Source: Carallia brachiata (taxonomy: Eukaryota > Streptophyta > Magnoliopsida > Malpighiales > Rhizophoraceae). From it: a DNA stretch of 64,000 nucleotides. The notes beneath the pieces were generated by a model. The model worked only from the letters and a program-made list of their open reading frames with translations, had not been told where the DNA came from and searched no databases. Both the position numbers and the translations under genes were made by a program. Location of the stretch: positions 1,184,131 to 1,248,130 of the forward strand of contig JADCRB010000011.1 of the NCBI GenBank assembly GCA_021464245.1, in the 5' to 3' direction. Shown here in pieces: positions 40,451 through 53,605 of this stretch; position 1 is the first letter of the stretch; each line of letters starts with the position of its first letter.

Positions 40451-43400
40451 CTTATGCAACTAATAAATGCAAATCGTGATCGATTGCACACTTATTAGAG
40501 TGAATTAAGCGCATTTAACTCCCCAAAATGTTTTAAAAATGCTTTTGACATTGAAATTCATGGTTTTTGTAAACATTTATACTTCATTTAAGTTAAATTT
40601 GGGTAAAATAAGCCGTTAAAATGAAAGAAAATCACTTAATTGCAAGAAATAAAGTGATTTGACCCCTTTTCACGCCACAAATAGTCTTATGCAACTAATA
40701 AATGCAAATCGTGATCGATTGCACTTATTAGAGTGAATTAACGCATATTTAAATCCCCAAAATGTCTTTAAAAATGCTTTTGACATTGAAATTCATGGTT
40801 TTTGTAACATTTATACTTCATTTAAGTTAAATTTGGGTAAAATAAGCCGTTAAAATGAAAGAAAATCACTTAATTGCAAGAAATAAAGTGATTTGACCCC
40901 TTTGTTCACGCCACAAATAGTCTTATGCAACTAACAAATGCAAATCATGATCAATTACCCATTATTAGAGTGAATTAAACGCATTTAACTCCTCAAAGGT
41001 GTTAAAAATGCTTTTCACATTGAAGTGAATGGTTTTTGTAAGCATTTATACTTCATTTAAGTTAAATTTGGGTTAAATAACCGTTAAAATGTAAGAAAAT
41101 CACTTATTTGTAAGAAATAACGTGATTTAACCCCTTTGTCCATGCCACAAATGTCTTATGCAACTAATAAATGCAAATCGTGATCGATTGCACACTTATT
41201 AGAGTGAATTAAGCGCATTTAACTCCCCAAAGGTGTTAAAAATGCTTTTTACATTGAAATTAATGGTTTTTGTAAGCATTTATACTTCATTTAAGTTAAA
41301 TTTGGGTTAAATAAGCCGTTAAAATGAAAGAAAATCACTTAATTGCAAGAAATAAAGTGATTTGACCCCTTTGTTCACGCCACAAATAGTCTTATGCAAC
41401 TAATAAATGCAAATCATGATCAATTACCCACTTATTAGAGTGAATTAAACGCATTTAACTCCTCAAAAGGTGTTAAAAATGCTTTTCACATTGAAATTAA
41501 TGGTTTTTGTAAGCATTTATACTTCATTTAAGTTAAATTTGGGTTAAATAACCCGTTAAAATGTAAGAAAATCACTTATTTGTAAGAAATAAAGTGATTT
41601 GACCCCTTTGTTCATGCCACAAATGTCTTATGCAACTAATACATGCAAATCATGATCAATTACACACTTATTAGAGTGAATTAAGCGCATTTAACTCCCC
41701 AAAAGGTGTTAAAAATGCTTTTTACATTAAAATTAATGGTTTTTGTAAGCATTTATACTTCATTTAAGTTAAATTTGGGTTAAATAAGCCGTTAAAATGA
41801 AAGAAAATCACTTATTTGCAAGAAATAAAGTGATTTGACCCCTTTGTTCACGCCACAAATAGTCTTATGCAACTAATAAATGCAAATCATGATCAATTAC
41901 ACACTTATTAGAGTGAATTAAGCGCATTTAACTCTCCAAAATGTGTTGGAAATAGTTTTTACATAGAAATTAAAGGTTTTTGTAAGCATTTATCCTTCAT
42001 TTATGTTCAATTTAGGTTAAATAAGCCATCAAAGTGAAGAAAATCACTTATTTACAAGAAATAAAGTGATTTGACCCTTTTATTCATGCCAGAAATGGTC
42101 TTATGCAACTAATAAACGCAAATCATGATCAATTGCACTCTTATTAGAGGGAATTGATGCCTTTAACTCTCTAAAAGGTGTTGAAAATGGTTTTACATTG
42201 AAATTAAAGGTATTGTAAGCATTTAACCTTCATTTGTTCAATTTGGGTTAAATAAGCCATCAAAGTGGACGAAAATCACTTATTTACAGGAAATAAAGTG
42301 ATTTGACCCCTTTATTCTGCCACAAATGGTCTTATGCAACTAATAAATGCAAATCGTGATCGATTGCACACTTATTAGAGTGAATTAAGCGCATTTAACT
42401 CCAAAATGTCTTAAAATGCTTTTACATTGAAATTAATGGTTTTTGTAAACATTTATACTTCATTTAAGTTAAATTTGGGTAAAATAAGCCGTTAAAATGA
42501 AAGAAAATCACTTAATTTCAAGAAATAAAGTGATTTGACCCCTTTGTTCACGCCACAAATAGTCTTATGCAACTAATAAATGCAAATAATGATCAATTAC
42601 CCACTTATTAGAGTGAATTAAACGCATTTAACTCCTCAAAAGGTGTTTAAAATGCTTTTTACATTAAAATTAATGGTTTTTGTAAGCATTTATACTTCAT
42701 TTAAGTTAAATTTGGGTTAAATAAGCCGTTAAAATGAAGAAAATCACTTATTTGCAAGAAATAAAGTGATTTGACCCCTTTGTTCACCACAAATAGTCTT
42801 ATGCAACTAATAAATGCAAATCATGATCAATTACACACTTATTAGAGTGAATTAAGCGCATTTAACTCTCCAAAATGTGTTGGAAATGGTTTTTACATAG
42901 AAATTAAAGGTTTTTGTAAGCATTTATCCTTCATTTATGTTCAATTTAGGTTAAATAAGCCATCAAAGTGGAAGAAAATCACTTATTTACAAGAAATAAA
43001 GTGATTTGACCCTTTTATTCATGCCAGAAATGGTCTTATGCAACTAATAAACGCAAATCATGATCAATTGCACTCTTATTAGAGGGAATTGATTGCCTTT
43101 AACTCTCTAAAAGGTGTTGAAAATGGTTTTTACATTGAAATTAAAGGTATTTGTAAGCATTTAACTTCATTTATGTTCAATTTGGGTTAAATAAGCCATC
43201 AAAGTGGACGAAAATCACTTTTTACAGGAAATAAAGTGATTTGACCCCTTTATTATGCCACAAATGTCTTATGCAACTAATAAATGCAAATCGTGATCGA
43301 TTGCACACTTATTAGAGAATTAAGCGCATTTAACTCCTCAAAATGTCTTAAAAATGCTTTTCACATTGAAATTAATGGTTTTTGTAAACATTTATACTTC

Positions 43401-46400
43401 ATTTAAGTTAAATTTGGGTTAAATAAGCCGTTAAAATGAAAGAAAATCACTTATTTGCAAGAAATAAAGTGATTTGACCCCTTTGTTCACGCCACAAATA
43501 GTCTTATGCAACTAATAAATGCAAATCATGATCAATTACACACTTATTAGAGTGAATTAAACGCATTTAACTCCCCAAAGGTGTTAAAAATGCTTTTTAC
43601 ATTGAAATTAATGGTTTTTTAAGATTTATACTTCATTTAAGTTAAATTTGGGTTAAATAAGCCTTAAAATGAAGAAAATCACTTATTTGCAAGAAATAAA
43701 GTGATTTGCCCCCTTTGTTCACGCCACAAATAGTCTTATGCAACTAATAAATGCAAATCATGATCAATTACACACTTATTAGAGTGAATTAAACGCATTT
43801 AACTCCCCAAAGATGTTAAAAATGCTTTTTACATTGAAATTAATGGTTTTTGTAAGAATTTATACTTCATTTAAGTTCAATTTGGGTTAAATAAGCCGTT
43901 AAAATGAAAGAAAATCACTTATTTGCAAGAAATAAAGTGATTTGCCCCCTTTGTTCACGCCACAAATAGTCTTATGCAACTAATAAATGCAAATCATGAT
44001 CAATTACACACTTATTAAAGTGAATTAAACGCATTTAACTCTCCAAAATGTGTTGGAAATGGTTTTTACATAGAAATTAAAGGTTTTTGTAAGTATTTAT
44101 CCTTCGTTTATGTTCAATTTAGGTTAAGTAAGCCATCAAAGTAAAAGAAAATCACTTATTTACAAGAAATAAAGTGATTTGACTCCTTTATTCATGCCAC
44201 AAATGGTCTTATGCAACTAATAAACGCAAATCATGATCAATTGCACTCTTATTATAGGGAATTGATGGCCTTTAACTCTCTAAAAGGTGTTTAAAATGGT
44301 TTTTACATTGAAATTAAAGGTATGTGTAAGCATTAAACCTTCATTTATGTTCAATTTGGTTAAATAAGCCATCAAAGTGGACGAAAATCACTTATTTACA
44401 AGGAAATAAAGTGATTTGACCGCTTTATTCATGCCACAAATGGTCTTATGCAACTAATAAATGCAAATCGTGATCGATTGCACACTTATTAGAGTGAATT
44501 AAGCGCATTTAACTCCCCAAAATGTTTTAAAAATGCTTTTGACATTGAAATTCATGTTTTTGTAAACATTTATACTTCATTTAAGTTAAATTTGGGTAAA
44601 ATAAGCCGTTAAAATGAAAGAAAATCACTTAATTGCAAGAAATAAAGTGATTTGACCCCTTTGTTCACGCCACAAATAGTCTTGCAACTAACAATGCAAA
44701 TCATGATCAATTACCCACTTATTAGAGTGAATTAAACGCATTTAACTCCTCAAAAGGTGTTAAAAATGCTTTTCACATGAAGTTAATGGTTTTTTGTAAG
44801 CATTTATACTTCATTTAAGTTAAATTTGGGTTAAATAACCCGTTAAATGTAAGAAAATCACTTATTTGTAAGAAATACGTGATTTAAACAAAAAAAACCC
44901 CTTTGTCCATGCCACAAATTGTCTTATGCAACTAATAAATGCAAATCGTGATCGATTGCACACTTATTAGAGTGAATTAAGCGCATTTAACAACGCCCAA
45001 AAAGTGTTAAAAATGCTTTTCACATTGAAGTGAATGGTTTTTGTAAGCATTTATATACGTCATTTAAGTTAAATTTGGGTTAAATAACCCGTTAAATGTA
45101 AGAAAATCACTTATTGTAAGAAATAACGTGATTTAACCCCTTTGTCCATGCCACAAATTGTCTTAATGCAACTAATAAATGCAATCGTGATCGATTGCAC
45201 ACTTATAGAGTGAATTAAACGCATTTAAACCCTCCCCAAAAAAGTGTTTAAAAATGCTTTTACATTAAAATTAATGGTTTTTGTAAGCATTTATACTTCA
45301 TTTAAGTTAAATTTGGGTTAAATAAGCCCGTTAAAATGAAAGAAAATCACTTAATTGTAAGAAATAAAGTGATTTGACCCCTTTGTTCACGCCACAAATA
45401 GTCTTATGCAACTAAAAAGCAATCATGATCAATTACCACTTATTAGAGTGAATTAAACGCATTTAACAACTCCTAAAAAGGTGTTAAAAAAGCTTTTCAC
45501 ATTGAAATTAATGGTTTTGTAAGCATTTATATTTCATTTAAGTTAAATTTGGGTTAAATAACCCGTTAAAATGTAAGAAAATCACTTATTTGTAAGAAAT
45601 AAAGTGATTTGACCCCTTTGTTCATGCCACAAATGGTCTTATGCAACTAATACATGCAAATCATGATCAATTACACACTTATTAGAATGAATTAAGCGCA
45701 TTTAACTCCTCAAAAGGTGTTAAAAATGCTTTTTACATTAAAATTAATGGTTTTTGTAAGCATTTATACTTCATTTAAGTTAAATTTGGGTAAAATAGGC
45801 CGTTAAAAAAGAAAATCACTTATTTGCAAGAAATAAAGTGATTTGACCCTTGTTTCAAGCCACAAATAGTCTTATGCAACTAATAAATGCAAATCATGAT
45901 CAATACACACTTATTAGAGTGAATTAAGCGCATTTAACTCTCCAAAATGTGTTGGAATAGTTTTTACATAGAAATAAAATTAAAGGTTTTTGTAAGCATT
46001 TATCCTTCATTTATGTTCAATTTAGGTTAAATAAGCCATCAAAGATGAAGAAAATCACTTATTTACAAGAAATAAAGTGATTTCAATAAGTGATTTGACC
46101 CTTTTATTCATGCCAGAAATGGTCTTATGCAACTAATAAACGCAAATCATGATCAATTGCACTCTTATTAGAGGGAATTGACTGCCTTTAACTCTCTAAA
46201 AGGTGTTGAAAATGGTTTTTACATTGAAATTAAAGGTATGTAAGCATTTAACTTCATTTATGTTCAATTTGGGTTAAATAAGCCATCAAAGTGGACGAAA
46301 ATCACTTATTTACAGGAAATAAAGTGATTTGACCCCTTTATCGTGCCACAAATGGTCTTATGCAACTAATAAATGCAAATCGTGATGATTGCACACTTAT

Positions 46401-47978
46401 TAGAGTGAATTAAGCGCATTTAACTCTCCAAAATGTCTTAAAATGCTTTTACATTGAAATTAATGGTTTTTGTAAACATTTATACTTCATTTAAGTTAAA
46501 TTTGGGTAAAATAAGCCGTTAAAATGAAAGAAAATCACTTATTTCAAGAAATAAAGTGATTTGACCCTTTGTTCACGCCACAAATAGTCTTATGCAATAA
46601 TAAATGCAAATAAGATCAATTACCCACACTTATTAGAGTGAATTAAACGCATTTAACTCCTCAAAAGGTGTTTAAAATGCTTTTTACATTAAATTAATGG
46701 TTTTTGTAAGCATTTATACTTCATTTAAGTAAATTGGGTTAAATAAGCCGTTAAAAGAAAGAAAATCACTTATTTGCAAGAAATAAAGTGATTTGACCCC
46801 TTTGTTCATGCCACAAATAGTCTTATGCAACTAATAAATGCAAATCATGATCAATTACACACTTAGAGAGTGAATTAAGCGCATTTAACTCTCCAAATGT
46901 GTTGGAAATGGTTTTTACATAGAAATGAAAGGTTTTTGTAAGCATTTATCCTTCATTTATGTCCAATTTAGGTTAAATAAGCCATCAAAGTGGAAGAAAA
47001 TCACTTATTTACAAGAAATAAAGTGATTTCACCCTTTTATTCATGCCAGAAATGGTTTTATGCAACTAATAAACGCAAATCATGATCAATTGCACTCTTA
47101 TTAGAGGGAATTGATTGCCTTTAACTCTCTAAAAGGTGTTGAAAATGGTTTTTACATTGAAATTAAAGGTATTTGTAAGCATTTAACCTTCATTTATGTT
47201 CAATTTGGGTTAAATAAGCCATCAAAGTGGACGAAACTCACTTCTTTACAGGAAATAAAGTGATTTGACCCCTTTATTTATGCCACAAATGGTTTTATCA
47301 ACTAATAAATGCAAATCGTGATCTGCGATTGCACACTTATTAGAGCGAATTAAGCGCATTTAACTCCTCAAAATGTCTTAAAATGCTTTTCACATTGAAA
47401 TTAATGGTTTTTGTAAACATTTATACTTCATTTAAGTTAAATTTGGGTTAAATAAGCCGTTAAAATGAAAGAAAATCACTTATTTGCAAGAAATAAAGTG
47501 ATTTGACCCTTTGTTCACGCCACAAAGAGTCTTATGCAACTAATAAATGCAAATCATGATAAATTACACACTTATTAGAGTGAATTAAACGCATTTAACT
47601 CCCCAAAGATGTTAAAAATGGTTTTTACATTGAAATTAATGGTTTTTGTAAGAATTTATACTTCATTTAAGTTCAATTTAGGTTAAATAAGCCTTTAAAA
47701 TGAAAGAAAATCACTTATTTGCAAGAAATAAAGTGATTTGCCCCCTTTGTTCACGCCACAAATAGTCTTATGCAACTAATAAATGCAAATCATGATCAAT
47801 TACACACTTATTAGAGTGAATTAAACGCATTTAACTCCCCCAAAGATGTTAAAAATGCTTTTTACATTGAAATTAATGGTTTTTGTAATAATTTATACTT
47901 CATTTAAGTTCAATTTGGGTTAAATAAGCCGTTAAAATGAAAGAAAATCACTTATTTGCAAGAAATAAAGTGATTTGC

Positions 47979-48674
47979 CCCCTTTGTTCACGCCACAAAT
48001 AGTCTTATGCAACTAATAAATGCAAATCATGATCAATTACACACTTATTAGAGTGAATTAAGCGCATTTAACTCTCCAAAATGTGTTGGAAATAGTTTTT
48101 ACATAGAAATTAAAGGTTTTTGTAAGCATTTATCCTTCATTTATGTTCAATTTAGGTTAAATAAGCCATCAAAGTGGAAGAAAATCACTTATTTACAAGA
48201 AATAAAGTGATTTGAATAAGTGATTTGACCCTTTTATTCATGCCAGAAATGGTCTTATGCAACTAATAAACGCAAATCATGATCAATTGCACTCTTATTA
48301 GAGGGAATTGATTGCCTTTAACTCTCTAAAAGGTGTTGAAAATGGTTTTTACATTGAAATTAAAGGTATGTGTAAGCATTTAACCTTCATTTATGTTCAA
48401 TTTGGGTTAAATAAGCCATCAAAGTGGACGAAAATCACTTATTTACAGGAAATAAAGTAATTTGACCCCTTTATTCATGCCACAAATGGTCTTATGCAAC
48501 TAATAAATGCAAATCGTGATCGATTGCACACTTATTAGAGTGAATTAAGCGCATTTAACTCCTCAAAATGTCTTTAAAATGCTTTTGACATTGAAATTAA
48601 TGGTTTTTGTAAACATTTATACTTCATTTAAGTTAAATTTGGGTAAAATAAGCCGTTAAAATGAAAGAAAATCA
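47979..48674 (+). repeat. 696 bp duplicated block, copy 1
   Basis: Read base by base, this stretch is identical to 49649-50344, 1670 bases (7 monomers) downstream. It covers an X, a Y and part of a Z monomer. The first mismatches outside are GCCC/GACC on the left and CACTTAAT/CAATTAAT on the right. Perfect identity, against visibly diverged neighbouring copies, points to a recent duplication or conversion, or to an assembly artefact. Confidence 0.85.
48004..48253 (+). repeat. X-type monomer with 13 bp tandem duplication (250 bp)
   Basis: GTGATTTGA is followed by an extra ATAAGTGATTTGA before CCCTTTTATT, lengthening the monomer to 250 bases. The same change is in 49674-49923, in a related monomer near 46081 and, damaged, near 53210. 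It is independent of the 20-21 bp duplication at 30-33 kb but hits the same place, the right arm of the hairpin. Confidence 0.85.
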
Positions 48675-49648
48675 CTTAATTGCAAGAAATAAAGTGATTT
48701 GACCCCTTTGTTCACGCCACAAATAGTCTTATGCAACTAACAATGCAAATCATCATGATCAATTACCCATTATTAGAGTGAATTAAACGCATTTAACTCC
48801 TCAAAAGGTGTTAAAAATGCTTTTCACATTGAAGTTAATGGTTTTTGTAAGCATTTATACTTCATTTAAGTTAAATTTGGGTTAAATAACCCGTTAAAAT
48901 GTAAGAAAATCACTTATTTGTAAGAAATAACGTGATTTAACCCCTTTGTCCATGCCACAAATTGTCTTATGCAACTAATAAATGCAAATCGTGATCGATT
49001 GCACACTTATTAGAGTGAATTAAGCGCATTTAACTCCCCAAAAGTGTTAAAAATGCTTTTTACATTAAAATTAATGGTTTTTGTAAGCATTTATACTTCA
49101 TTTAAGTTAAATTTGGGTTAAATAAGCCGTTAAAATGAAAGAAAATCACTTAATTGTAAGAAATAAAGTGATTTGACCCCTTTGTTCACGCCACAAATAG
49201 TCTTATGCAACTAATAAATGCAAATCATGATCAATTACCCACTTATTAGAGTGAATTAAACGCATTTAACTCCTCAAAAGGTGTTAAAAATGCTTTTCAC
49301 ATTGAAATTAATGGTTTTTGTAAGCATTTATATTTCATTTAAGTTAAATTTGGGTTAAATAACCCGTTAAAATGTAAGAAAATCACTTATTTGTAAGAAA
49401 TAAAGTGATTTGACCCCTTTGTTCATGCCACAAATGGTCTTATGCAACTAATACATGCAAATCATGATCAATTACACACTTATTAGAATGAATTAAGCGC
49501 ATTTAACTCCCAAAAGGTGTTAAAAATGCTTTTTACATAAAATTAATGGTTTTTGTAAGCATTTATACTTCATTTAAGTTAAATTTGGGTAAATAAGCCG
49601 TTAAAAATGAAAGAAAATCACTTATTTGCAAGAAATAAAGTGATTTGA

Positions 49649-50344
49649 CCCCTTTGTTCACGCCACAAATAGTCTTATGCAACTAATAAATGCAAATCAT
49701 GATCAATTACACACTTATTAGAGTGAATTAAGCGCATTTAACTCTCCAAAATGTGTTGGAAATAGTTTTTACATAGAAATTAAAGGTTTTTGTAAGCATT
49801 TATCCTTCATTTATGTTCAATTTAGGTTAAATAAGCCATCAAAGTGGAAGAAAATCACTTATTTACAAGAAATAAAGTGATTTGAATAAGTGATTTGACC
49901 CTTTTATTCATGCCAGAAATGGTCTTATGCAACTAATAAACGCAAATCATGATCAATTGCACTCTTATTAGAGGGAATTGATTGCCTTTAACTCTCTAAA
50001 AGGTGTTGAAAATGGTTTTTACATTGAAATTAAAGGTATGTGTAAGCATTTAACCTTCATTTATGTTCAATTTGGGTTAAATAAGCCATCAAAGTGGACG
50101 AAAATCACTTATTTACAGGAAATAAAGTAATTTGACCCCTTTATTCATGCCACAAATGGTCTTATGCAACTAATAAATGCAAATCGTGATCGATTGCACA
50201 CTTATTAGAGTGAATTAAGCGCATTTAACTCCTCAAAATGTCTTTAAAATGCTTTTGACATTGAAATTAATGGTTTTTGTAAACATTTATACTTCATTTA
50301 AGTTAAATTTGGGTAAAATAAGCCGTTAAAATGAAAGAAAATCA
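49649..50344 (+). repeat. 696 bp duplicated block, copy 2
   Basis: This is identical to 47979-48674 and includes the 250-base X monomer (49674-49923), the following Y monomer with AAATAAAGTAATTTGACC, and most of a Z monomer with ATGTCTTTAAAATGC. The two copies disagree immediately outside this interval. Confidence 0.85.
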
Positions 50345-53300
50345 ATTAATTTCAAGAAATAAAGTGATTTGACCCCTTTGTTCACGCCACAAATAGTCTT
50401 ATGCAACTAATAAATGCAAATAATGATCAATTACCCACTTATTAGAGTGAATTAAACGCATTTAACTCCTCAAAAGGTGTTTAAAATGCTTTTTACATTA
50501 AAATTAATGGTTTTTGTAAGCATTTATACTTCATTTAAGTTAAATTTGGGTTAAATAAGCCGTTAAAATGAAAGAAAATCACTTATTTGCAAGAAATAAA
50601 GTGATTTGACCCCTTTGTTCAAGCCACAAATAGTCTTATGCAACTAATAAATGCAAATCATGATCAATTACACACTTATTAGAGTGAATTAAGCGCATTT
50701 AACTCTCCAAAATGTGTTGGAAATGGTTTTTACATAGAAATTAAAGGTTTTTGTAAGCATTTATCCTTCATTTATGTCCAATTTAGGTTAAATAAGCCAT
50801 CAAAGTGGAAGAAAATCACTTATTTACAAGAAATAAAGTGATTTCACCCTTTTATTCATGCCAGAAATGGTTTATGCAACTAATAAACGCAAATCATGAT
50901 CAATTGCACTCTTATTAGAGGGAATTGATTGCCTTTAACTCTCTAAAAGGTGTTGAAAATGGTTTTTACATTGAAATTAAAGGTATTTGTAAGCATTTAA
51001 CCTTCATTTATGTTCAATTTGGGTTAAATAAGCCATCAAAGTGGACGAAAATCACTTCTTTACAGGAAATAAAGTGATTTGACCCCTTTATTTATGCCAC
51101 AAATGGTCTTATGCAACTAATAAATGCAAATCGTGATCGATTGCACACTTATTAGAGCGAATTAAGCGCATTTAACTCCTCAAAATGTCTTAAAAATGCT
51201 TTTCACATTGAAATTAATGGTTTTTGTAAACATTTATACTTCATTTAAGTTAAATTTGGGTTAAATAAGCCGTTAAAATGAAAGAAAACCACTTATTTGC
51301 AAGAAATAAAGTGATTTGACCCCTTTGTTCACGCCACAAATAGTCTTATGCAACTAATAAATGCAAATCATGATAAATTACCACACACTTATTAGAGTGA
51401 ATTAAACGCATTTAACTCCCCCAAAGATGTTAAAAAGCTTTTTACATTGAAATTAATGGTTTTTTGTAAGAATTTATACTTCATTTAAGTTCAATTTGGG
51501 TTAAATAAGCGTTTAAATGAAAAAATCACTTATTTGCAAGAAATAAAGTGATTTGCCCCCTTTGTTCACGCCACAAATAGTCTTATGCAACTAATAAATG
51601 CAAATCATGATCAATTACACACTTATTAGAGTGAATTAAACGCATTTAACTAACTCCCCAAAGATGTGTAAAAATGCTTTTTACATTGAAATTAATGGTT
51701 TTTGTAAGAATTTATACTTCATTTAAGTTCAATTTGGGTTAAATAAGCCGTTAAAATGAAAAAAACAAAGAAGAAAATCACTTATTGCAAGAAATAAAGT
51801 GATTTGCCCCCTTTGTTCACGCCACAAGTAGTCTTATGCACTAATAAATGCAAATCATGATCAATTACACACTTATTAAAGTGAATTAACGCATTTAACT
51901 CTCCAAAATGTGTTGAAAAGGTTTTTACATAGAAATTAAAGGTTTTTGTAAGTATTTACCTTCGTTTATGTTCAATTTACGTTAAGTAAGCCATCAAAGT
52001 AAAAGAAAATCACTTATTTACAAGAAATAAGTGATTTGACTCCTTTATTCATGCCACAAATGGTCTTATGCAACTAATAAACGCAAATCATGATCAATTG
52101 CACTCTTATTATAGGGAATTGATTGCCTTTAAACTCTCTAAAAGGTGTTGGAAAATGGTTTTTACATTGAAATTAAAGGTATGTGTAAGCATTTAACCTT
52201 CATTTATGTTCAATTTGGTTAAATAAGCCATCAAAGTGGACGAAAATCACTTATTTACAGGAATAAAAGTGATTTGACCCTTTATTCATGCCACAAATGG
52301 TCTTATGCAACTAATAAATGCAAATCGTGATCAATTGCACACTTTTAGAGTGAATAATTAGCGCATTTAACTCTCTTCCAAAATGTTTAAAAATGCTTTT
52401 GACATTGAAATTCATGGTTTTTGTAAACATTTATACTTCATTTAAGTTAATTTGGGTTAAATAAGCCAGTTAAAATGAAAGAAAATCACTTAATTGCAAG
52501 AAATAAAAGTGATTTGACCCTTTTGTTCACGCCACAAATAGTCTTATGCAACTAATAAATGCAAATCATGATCAATTACCCACTTATTAGAGTGAATTAA
52601 ACGCATTTAACTCCTCAAAAGGTGTTAAAAATGCTTTTCACATTGAAATTAATGGTTTTTGTAAGCATTTATACTTCATTTAAGTTAAATTTGGGTTAAA
52701 TAACCCGTTAAAATGTAAGAAAATCACTTATTTGTAAGAAATAAAGTGATTTGACCCCTTTGTATTGCCCACAAATAGTCTTATGCAACTAATACAACAA
52801 AATCATGATCAATTACACTTATTAGAGTGAATTAAGCGCATTTAACTCCCCAAAAGGTGTTTTAAAATGCTTTTTACATTAAAATTAATGGTTTTTGTAA
52901 GTATTTATACTTCATTTAAGTTAAATTTGGGGTAAATAGGCCATTTTAAAGATGAAAGAAAATCACTTATTGCAAGAAATAAAGTGATTTGACCCCTTGT
53001 TCAGCCACAAAATAGTCTTATGCAACTAATAAATGCAATCCTGATCAATTACCCACTTATTAGTGGAATTAAGCGCATTTAACTCTCCAAAATGTGTTGG
53101 AAAATAGTTTTTACATAGAATTAAGGTTTTTGTAAGCATTTATCCTTCATTTATGTTCATTAGGTTAAATAAGCATTCAAAGTGGAGAAAATCACTTATT
53201 TACAAGATAATGAATAAGTGATTGACCCTTTTATTCATGCCAGAATGGTCTTATGCAACTAATCAACGCAAATCATGATCAATTGCACTCTTATTAGAGG

Positions 53301-53604
53301 GAATTGATTGCCTTTAACTCTCTAAAAGTGCTGAAAATGGTTTTTTACATGAAATTAAAGGTTTATGTGTAAGCATTTTAACCTTCATTTATGTCAATTG
53401 GGTTAAATAAGCCATCAAAGTGGACGAAAATCACTTATTTACAGGAAATAAAGTAATTTGCCCCTTTTTTCATGCCACAAATGGTCTTATGCAACTAATA
53501 AATGCAAATTGATCGATTGCACACTTATTAGAGCGAATTAAGCGCATTAACTCCTCAAAATGTCTTTAAAATGCTTTTTACATTGAAATTAAAGGTTTTT
53601 GTAA

Positions 53605-53605
53605 N
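53605..53605. other. Assembly gap (N) with monomer phase break
   Basis: The left side stops in GGTTTTTGTAA (about base 122 of the monomer). The right side starts with CAACTAATAAAAGC (about base 7), the same place at which the contig after 2809 starts. Indels compared with sibling copies are unusually frequent for about 1 kb on both sides. Confidence 0.9.

Larger units (their letters stand above)
33480..53604 (+). repeat. 16/17-monomer higher-order repeat, period 3.77-4.03 kb, ~5 copies
   Basis: The marker GCCTTTAACTC (GCCTTTAAACTC in one copy) occurs at 34370, 35311, 36492, 38143, 39089, 40274, 42159, 43095, 44268, 46184, 47117, 48314, 49984, 50931, 52125 and 53310. The intervals cycle as about 940, 1180 and then 1650-1915 bases (4, 5 and 7-8 monomers). 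This gives units of 3773, 4016, 4025 and 3800 bases. Shared rare variants, such as ATGCTAGAAATGG near 34300 and 38065, support true copies. Each unit holds three X-Y-Z cassettes. The last part (46-53.6 kb) is less regular, and a 1670-base step repeats a piece within the unit. Confidence 0.83.
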
